This document shows, piece after piece, positions 59,390 to 64,000 of a DNA stretch of 64,000 nucleotides. The DNA is taken from positions 310,001 through 374,000 of the forward strand of contig JBOEGS010000006.1 of assembly GCA_050633545.1 (NCBI GenBank), given 5' to 3'. Every line of letters begins with the position of its first letter. Position 1 is the first letter of the stretch. The notes below the pieces were generated by a model that worked only from the letters and a program-made list of their open reading frames with translations, was not told where the DNA came from and made no database searches. This DNA comes from Litorivita sp050633545 (GTDB taxonomy: Bacteria; Pseudomonadota; Alphaproteobacteria; Rhodobacterales; Rhodobacteraceae). Made by a program: the position numbers and the translations under genes.

Positions 59390-61201
59390 TTAGTCCTCCT
59401 GATACCACCAGACTTCGGGCATGAACCACACCCCGTCCCCGTATATGGGGGTCGCGGCGGGGAAGTGAAGGTGTTTGCTATGCGCGATGCGCGAAAGGTT
59501 GAATTGATAAAACGGGATCACATAGCGGCCCGTGGTCAGCACACGATCAAGCGCCCGCGCGGCGGCAAGGAAATCCTCGCGCTGCGTGGCCATCAACAGC
59601 GCGTCAATCATCGCATCGGCGGCGGGGCTTTTGATCCCCATCAGATTGGGGGAGCCGTTGGTGTCGGCTGCCTCTGAGCCCCAATAATAGCGCTGTTCAT
59701 TGCCAGGGCTAAGCGAGAGATCGCGCCGGAAATACGTCATGTCGAAATCAAACTCGCTTTGACGCGCCGCATATTGCGCGTTGTCGACGGTTTCGATCTT
59801 GGCCGCGATGCCAAGCCGCGCGAGCGCTTGGATATAAAGATCGACAATGGCGCGGGTATCGCCGCTACCCTGCCGCAGAAGGATGTTAAAAGACAAAGGC
59901 TTGCCGTCTTTTGTTAATGTGCCTTCCTGCACCGTCCATCCCGCCTCTTCCAAGGCTTTCATAGCGCGGCGGATGCCTTTGCGATTGCGCGCGCTTCCGT
60001 CAGAGACGGGCAAGGCGTAGCCCTCCAAGGCCTGAGGCGGAAGTTGATCGGCAAAAGGCATAAGTAGATCGCGGACTTTGCCCGCGGCGGGGCCGGCCTC
60101 CATCGCCAATTCGGAATTGGAGAAATAGGAGGTCACGCGCGGTTGCCGTCCGCCGGTGAGCGTGTCGTTGATGAACTCGAAATTGAAGGCTTGGATCAAG
60201 GCCTCACGCAGCCGGATATCGTCGAAAGGTGCGCGGCGGGTGTTCATCACCAATCCGGTGATGCGCGATGGTTTTTTATGTGCGATTTGCGATTGAATGA
60301 CGTCGCCGCGTGCGGCGGCGGGAAAATCATACTGCGTCTCCCATTTCTCGGCGTTGTCTTCGCGCAGAACCGTCAATTCGCCGGCTTTGAACGCTTCAAA
60401 AAGCACGGTGGCATCGCCGAAAAACTCGATGCGGACCTCGTCGATATTGTTGGTGCCGCGCCGCAGGGGCAGGTCGCGCCCCCAGTAATCGAGATTGCGT
60501 TCCAGCGTCATCGAGCGGCCAAACTCATAGTCGCCCACCACATAGGGCCCCGATCCGACAGGCAGGCCGGTGAAGTCAGCAAAGTCCACGCCGTCCAACT
60601 GCGCCTTTTGCAAAATCGGCCGAAGCCCCGCGATCAGCGCCAATTCACGATCTTCGGTATTGAAGGTGATGCGCAAGCTGCGCGGACCGGTCTGGCGGAT
60701 GTCTTCGGTTTGATTGGCAAAGCCGCGATAGCGCGGGTCGCCCTCGCGGCCAAGGATGTCGAAGGACCAAATCACGTCCTCCACCGTCACCGGGGCGCCG
60801 TCGGAGAACCGCGCCTCTTTGCGCAGCGTGAATTCGACCCAACGCCGATTCGGCCCGACCTCTACAGATTCGGCCAAGAGACCGTAAAGCGTAAAGGGTT
60901 CGTCATAGGAGCGCCCCATCAGGGATTCATATCCCATAAACCGCAGTTGCCACGGCGCAGTGCCTTTTGGGGTAAAGGGATTGAGGCTGTCAAAGCTGCC
61001 GGTGTTGCCTGTGGCCATGCGCCCGCCTTTGGGCGCATCGGGGTTCGCGTAGGGTAGAGACACAAAATCCGGTGGTAGCGCAGGGTCGCCATACATAGCT
61101 ATGCCATGTTGCGGTGCGCCCAAAGAGGCGCCTGGCATGGCCGATAGGACGCAAAGAGCGGCAATTTTAAGCCCCTGCGCGCGGAAAAATACTGGCCTCA
61201 T
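59390..61201 (-). CDS. Periplasmic peptide/nickel-type ABC solute-binding protein
   Basis: A 603-residue family 5 binding protein. The signal peptide is in LKIAALCVLSAMPGASLGAP. The mature protein has DFVSLPYANPDAPKGGRMA near the N-terminus and ARFSDGAPVTVEDVIWSFD. The sequence resembles the YejA branch, which binds oligopeptides and microcin C. No yejB/E/F-type permease genes are adjacent. An entericidin-like gene follows after 1 base. Confidence 0.92.
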   Translation of the reverse strand: MRPVFFRAQGLKIAALCVLSAMPGASLGAPQHGIAMYGDPALPPDFVSLPYANPDAPKGGRMATGNTGSFDSLNPFTPKGTAPWQLRFMGYESLMGRSYDEPFTLYGLLAESVEVGPNRRWVEFTLRKEARFSDGAPVTVEDVIWSFDILGREGDPRYRGFANQTEDIRQTGPRSLRITFNTEDRELALIAGLRPILQKAQLDGVDFADFTGLPVGSGPYVVGDYEFGRSMTLERNLDYWGRDLPLRRGTNNIDEVRIEFFGDATVLFEAFKAGELTVLREDNAEKWETQYDFPAAARGDVIQSQIAHKKPSRITGLVMNTRRAPFDDIRLREALIQAFNFEFINDTLTGGRQPRVTSYFSNSELAMEAGPAAGKVRDLLMPFADQLPPQALEGYALPVSDGSARNRKGIRRAMKALEEAGWTVQEGTLTKDGKPLSFNILLRQGSGDTRAIVDLYIQALARLGIAAKIETVDNAQYAARQSEFDFDMTYFRRDLSLSPGNEQRYYWGSEAADTNGSPNLMGIKSPAADAMIDALLMATQREDFLAAARALDRVLTTGRYVIPFYQFNLSRIAHSKHLHFPAATPIYGDGVWFMPEVWWYQED

Positions 61202-61314
61202 ATGCGCAACAATCCTGCTCTGCCCTTGTTTTATTAACCGTGAACCTAACGGGGCTTTTGAGGGTTTTCAAACTTTTAGCTTGGAGAGCGGCGCGCAATT
61301 GCTTATAAAGACAT
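61202..61314. promoter_or_regulatory. Divergent promoter region of the binding protein and the sRNA
   Basis: For the + strand, TTGGAG at 61281-61286 and TATAAA at 61304-61309 are 17 bases apart, a good sigma-70 promoter that fires toward the hairpins at 61326-61392. For the minus strand, the binding-protein promoter should also lie here. No gene is seen. Confidence 0.6.
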
Positions 61315-61392
61315 CACTGCTCGATAGGTTTCTTGCCTGTATGAAACCTGCCTCAATAACTTAACGCCAGCTTCGTGCTGGCGTTTTTTTTT
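61315..61392 (+). ncRNA. Candidate trans-acting small RNA
   Basis: About 78 bases. It has a promoter (TTGGAG-N17-TATAAA) ending 5 bases upstream. A 7-bp hairpin AGGTTTC / GAAACCT is at 61326-61349. A single-stranded linker (GCCTCAATAACTT) comes next. A perfect 9-bp terminator AACGCCAGC / GCTGGCGTT with seven further T ends it at 61392. No + strand gene precedes it, since the neighbour reads away on the minus strand. hfq lies in the same window. No known RNA family is recognised. Confidence 0.6.
61363..61392 (+). terminator. Intrinsic terminator of the candidate sRNA
   Basis: 9-bp perfect stem with loop TTCGT, followed by a T tract. There is no upstream + strand gene within about 11 kb other than the predicted RNA. 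Confidence 0.9.
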
Positions 61393-61556
61393 GCCTGCGC
61401 TCAACTATGCTTTGCTTTGGCGCGATTGCTCTCGCATCCGCGGGCCGTGTTTCTCTTTAGCGCGACCTGCGCGAATCTGTTTCATCACAAATCCGGCATT
61501 TGATTTCGCAGGCGCAGCATCTACTCTGTGAACAGGTAGCAATTGGAGACAAGAGA

Positions 61557-62342
61557 ATGTCACTCAACGGACCGCTCAGCGGGAAAACAGCCATCATCAC
61601 CGGATCGAACTCTGGCATCGGGTTGGGGATTGCCAAGGAAATGGTCAAGGCGGGGGCGAATGTCGTTCTCAATTCCTTCACCGACCGTGATGAGGATCAC
61701 GCTTTGGCCCAAGAGATCGCCGACGTTACCGGTGTCGAGGCGCGCTACATCCAAGCCGATATGTCCGATGGCGAAGCCTGCCGTGCCTTGATCGAAAAGG
61801 CGGGGGCTTGCGACATCTTAATCAATAATGCGGGCATCCAGCATGTTGCGCCGATTGACGAATTTCCGGCCGATAAATGGAATGCGATCATCGCGATCAA
61901 CCTGTCCTCGGCCTATCACACCACGGCTGCGGCCCTGCCGATGATGCGCAAGGCCGGTTGGGGGCGCGTGGTCAACATCGCCTCGGCCCATGGGTTGACG
62001 GCCTCGCCCTATAAATCGGCCTATGTAGCGGCCAAACACGGGATCGTCGGCATGACCAAAGTGGTGGCGCTGGAGACCGCACGCGAGCCGATCACCGCCA
62101 ATGCGATTTGTCCGGGCTATGTGTTGACCCCGCTCGTCGAAGCGCAAATCCCCGATACGATGAAGAAATACGGGATGGAGCGCGATGAGGTGATCGAAAA
62201 GGTGATGCTCGAGCGCCAGCCGTCCAAAGAGTTCGCCACGGTCGAGCAATTGGGCGGCACGGCGGTGTTTTTGTGCTCGGATGCGGCGGCGCAGATCACC
62301 GGCACGACGATTAGCGTCGATGGCGGTTGGACCGCCTTGTAA
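61557..62342 (+). CDS. bdhA: 3-hydroxybutyrate dehydrogenase
   Basis: A 261-residue short-chain dehydrogenase that interconverts 3-hydroxybutyrate and acetoacetate. The NAD motif is TGSNSGIGLGIAKEM, with NNAGIQHVAPIDEFP. The catalytic Tyr156 and Lys160 are in YKSAYVAAKHGIVGM. The sequence QHVAPIDEFPADKW is characteristic of BdhA. The start at 61557 follows TTGGAGACAAG. The patatin gene follows 66 bases later, with copy 16 of the palindromic repeat between them. Confidence 0.94.
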   Translation: MSLNGPLSGKTAIITGSNSGIGLGIAKEMVKAGANVVLNSFTDRDEDHALAQEIADVTGVEARYIQADMSDGEACRALIEKAGACDILINNAGIQHVAPIDEFPADKWNAIIAINLSSAYHTTAAALPMMRKAGWGRVVNIASAHGLTASPYKSAYVAAKHGIVGMTKVVALETAREPITANAICPGYVLTPLVEAQIPDTMKKYGMERDEVIEKVMLERQPSKEFATVEQLGGTAVFLCSDAAAQITGTTISVDGGWTAL

Positions 62343-62351
62343 ACCTGGCGC

Positions 62352-62367
62352 TAGACCGAACGGTCTA
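62352..62367 (+). repeat. 16-bp palindromic repeat, copy 16 (TAGACCGAACGGTCTA)
   Basis: Between bdhA (stop 62342) and the patatin gene (start 62409), 9 bases after the bdhA stop. Centre GAAC. Confidence 0.85.
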
Positions 62368-62408
62368 GTGGCGCACCCTGTAGTGTAAAGCCTTGGAAGG
62401 AAAGACAT

Positions 62409-63443
62409 ATGACGATCCGGATCAATTTGGCATTACAGGGCGGCGGCGCACATGGGGCCTTTACCTGGGGGGTGTTGGACCGCCTTTTGGAGGAAGAGGA
62501 TATCGAGGTGGCGGCGATTTCGGGCACCTCGGCGGGGGCGCTCAACGGGGCGGCGTTCAAATCGGGGTGGCTGCGCGGCGGGCGCGAGGGCGCGCGCGAG
62601 AATCTCGATTGGCTTTGGGCGCAAATGGGCGCGCTCAACGATTTGCGGCTCCCCCATTGGATGACCGGATTCTTGCCCAGCCCCGCCCATGTCGCCTCGG
62701 CGATGTCCAGTGTTTGGGCGGCAAGCATGGGCGATGCCGTCACGCGGATGACCACGCCCTATAATTACGGCCCGCTCTATTCGAACCCGCTCAAAGACGT
62801 GGTGGATCAGTTCCATTACGAGCATGTCTGCGCCCAAGACGGCCCGCAATTGTTTGTCGGGGCAACCAATGTGCATACTGGAAAAATCCGTATCTTTAGC
62901 GGCGCAGATATCAACACCGATGCGATCCTCGCGTCCGCATGTTTGCCAACCTTGTTCAAGGCGATCGAGATCGAAGACCCGGCAAGCAGCGAAATCGTGC
63001 CCTATTGGGATGGGGGATACAGCGGTAATCCGGCGCTTTTTCCTTTGTTTGACAGGGCGTTACCGGACGATATTCTTATCGTGAATCTCAATCCTCTGGA
63101 GCGCAAGGCATTGCCTGTTTCGGCGCAGGAAATCCAGAACCGGATCAACGAGATCAGCTTCAACTCATCGCTGCTGCGCGAATTGCGGGCCATCGAGTTC
63201 GTGCAGCGCCTGATCACGGACGGGCGCGTGGCGCGGGGCCAGATGAAACAGGTCTTGGTGCATATGGTGGGGGACGATGATTTTATGCGCGGGCTGTCGG
63301 AGACGACAAAAATGATGCCGAACCCCTATCTTTTGGCCTCGCTCAAGGCGGCGGGGCGCAAGGCCGCAGATGACTTTCTTGATGCGCATCGCGAGGATCT
63401 AGGCCGCACTAGCAGCGTCGATCTAAGGGCGATGTTTGGGTGA
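62409..63443 (+). CDS. Patatin-like phospholipase/esterase
   Basis: A 344-residue patatin-fold hydrolase. The nucleophile elbow is GTSAG with Ser41 (AISGTSAGALNG), the oxyanion GGGAHG is at residues 11-16, and the catalytic Asp is in DGGYSGNPALFP near residue 200. The AAGGA ribosome site supports the ATG. It sits right after bdhA. Patatins include phospholipases and polyhydroxybutyrate depolymerases, so a role in 3-hydroxybutyrate release is possible but unproven. Confidence 0.92.
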   Translation: MTIRINLALQGGGAHGAFTWGVLDRLLEEEDIEVAAISGTSAGALNGAAFKSGWLRGGREGARENLDWLWAQMGALNDLRLPHWMTGFLPSPAHVASAMSSVWAASMGDAVTRMTTPYNYGPLYSNPLKDVVDQFHYEHVCAQDGPQLFVGATNVHTGKIRIFSGADINTDAILASACLPTLFKAIEIEDPASSEIVPYWDGGYSGNPALFPLFDRALPDDILIVNLNPLERKALPVSAQEIQNRINEISFNSSLLRELRAIEFVQRLITDGRVARGQMKQVLVHMVGDDDFMRGLSETTKMMPNPYLLASLKAAGRKAADDFLDAHREDLGRTSSVDLRAMFG

Positions 63444-63484
63444 TTTTCGTTTAATATGAGGGTTTTATCCGGCAAAGTTAAAGC

Positions 63485-64000
63485 CTAGACCGCGTCAGCT
63501 TGGTCCGGTTTGTCGCCATTGGGATAGACAAGCCCCGCCGAGATCACCAGTTTCGCCGCCTCTTCAACGCTCATGTCCAGAACGATCACATCCTCGCGGG
63601 GAAAGAACAGCAAGAACCCCGATGTCGGGTTGGGGGTGGTGGGCACAAAGACCGAAAAAAGATCGCCCGAGGTTTCGGCGCGCTCGGCGATCTCGCCCTT
63701 CGCCTTGGTCGAAATAAAGCCGATCGCCCAGATGCCCTTGCGCGGATATTGCACCAGACAGGCGGTTTCAAAGCTGCGCTCGGTTTGGGCGAATACGGTT
63801 TCCGCGATCTGTTTGACGCCGGAATAGATCGAGCGCACGACGGGCATGCGGCCCACGAGGTTTTCGCCCCAGCGGATCATCGAGCGGCCCAAAAGCCCCT
63901 TGGCAATCCAACCGATGAAAATCGTGAAGAGCAAAAAGAAGATTACGCCGACGCCGCGCAAATTGATGCCGATGTATTTTTCCGGCTGCACACTGTCGGG
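63485..64000 (-). CDS. DUF502-family membrane protein (start beyond window edge)
   Basis: The C-terminal 171 residues are visible; the frame continues past the right edge. A membrane span (GVGVIFFLLFTIFIGWIAKG) is followed by the DUF502 core GENLVGRMPVVRSIYSGVKQ and TPNPTSGFLLFFPREDVIVLD. The function of this family is unknown. The end is DQADAV-stop. Its codons match the palindromic repeat with six extra bases in the middle (see copy 17). Confidence 0.9.
   Translation of the reverse strand, partial: PDSVQPEKYIGINLRGVGVIFFLLFTIFIGWIAKGLLGRSMIRWGENLVGRMPVVRSIYSGVKQIAETVFAQTERSFETACLVQYPRKGIWAIGFISTKAKGEIAERAETSGDLFSVFVPTTPNPTSGFLLFFPREDVIVLDMSVEEAAKLVISAGLVYPNGDKPDQADAV
63486..63506 (+). repeat. 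Expanded relative of the palindromic repeat, copy 17
   Basis: TAGACCG at 63486-63492 and TTGGTCC at 63500-63506 flank 7 bases. Removing six central bases restores a 16-bp copy, and the minus-strand codons keep the DQ..V-stop reading seen at gluQ. It overlaps the DUF502 stop. Confidence 0.45.

Noticed and set aside
1..64000. tRNA, rRNA, CRISPR arrays, insertion sequences or prophage genes
   Set aside because: No cloverleaf-like gene, spaced repeat array, transposase or phage structural gene was seen in any gap or frame.

Overview
The window reads as chromosomal DNA of an alphaproteobacterium of the Rhodobacteraceae (Roseobacter/Rhodobacter group). The clearest marker is the run dusB(nifR3)-ntrB-ntrC-ntrY-ntrX-trkA-trkH-hfq-hflX at 37.7-50.3 kb. 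Supporting markers are the fused ispDF gene, an MttB-family methyltransferase, the DUF6477/DUF6456 pair and small proteins typical of the group. The sequence is GC-rich, and essentially no space lacks a gene. I see no rRNA, tRNA, insertion sequence, prophage or CRISPR array. This is core chromosome rather than an island.

Layout. 0-3 kb: the end of ligA, recG, and an unlisted 40-residue membrane protein behind a LexA-type box. 3-7.7 kb: a cytoplasmic chemoreceptor, an Fe-S scaffold protein, hisI, gluQ and trmFO. 7.7-12.6 kb: a di-haem peroxidase, acyl-CoA enzymes, the rplM-rpsI operon and a beta-barrel protein. 12.9-15 kb: a membrane chemoreceptor co-expressed with a small secreted protein behind a CtrA-type box. 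15-25.5 kb: a TetR regulator, ppk2, metA, two EamA exporters, guaA, an MttB homologue and a cupin. 25.5-33.8 kb: the DUF6477/DUF6456 pair with DnaA- and CtrA-like boxes, a VIT1 transporter, an oxidative-stress cluster (katA, oxyR, peroxiredoxin), lipA, hpt and a Coq10/RatA protein. 33.9-37.5 kb: amtB and the coupled ispDF-pgpA-cinA operon. 37.7-50.3 kb: nitrogen two-component systems, potassium uptake, Hfq and HflX. 50.3-64 kb: a penicillin-acylase-family hydrolase, a beta-hydroxyacid dehydrogenase, icd, a Bcr-type exporter, a potassium channel, a DsbA-like protein, an acyl-CoA synthetase, an entericidin-like lipoprotein, a peptide-binding protein, a candidate sRNA, bdhA, a patatin and a DUF502 protein.

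The most unusual signal is a 16-bp near-palindrome, consensus TRGACC-GATY-GGTCYA. I find it about 16 times in 64 kb, plus one expanded copy. Most copies sit at or over gene 3' ends, several supply the stop codon, some lie inside genes, and none lies in a promoter region. The asymmetric GATT-centred copies all point the same way along the chromosome. This fits a chromosome-wide DNA-organisation or TetR/SlmA-like binding element better than an ordinary operator. GGGNAGGG octamers, which resemble FtsK-orienting sites, also appear only on the + strand.

Other points of interest are a LexA-box-linked small membrane protein (a SidA-like candidate), a free-standing sRNA with its own promoter and terminator, NtrC and NtrX lacking GAFTGA, and an apparent frameshift at the end of cinA.
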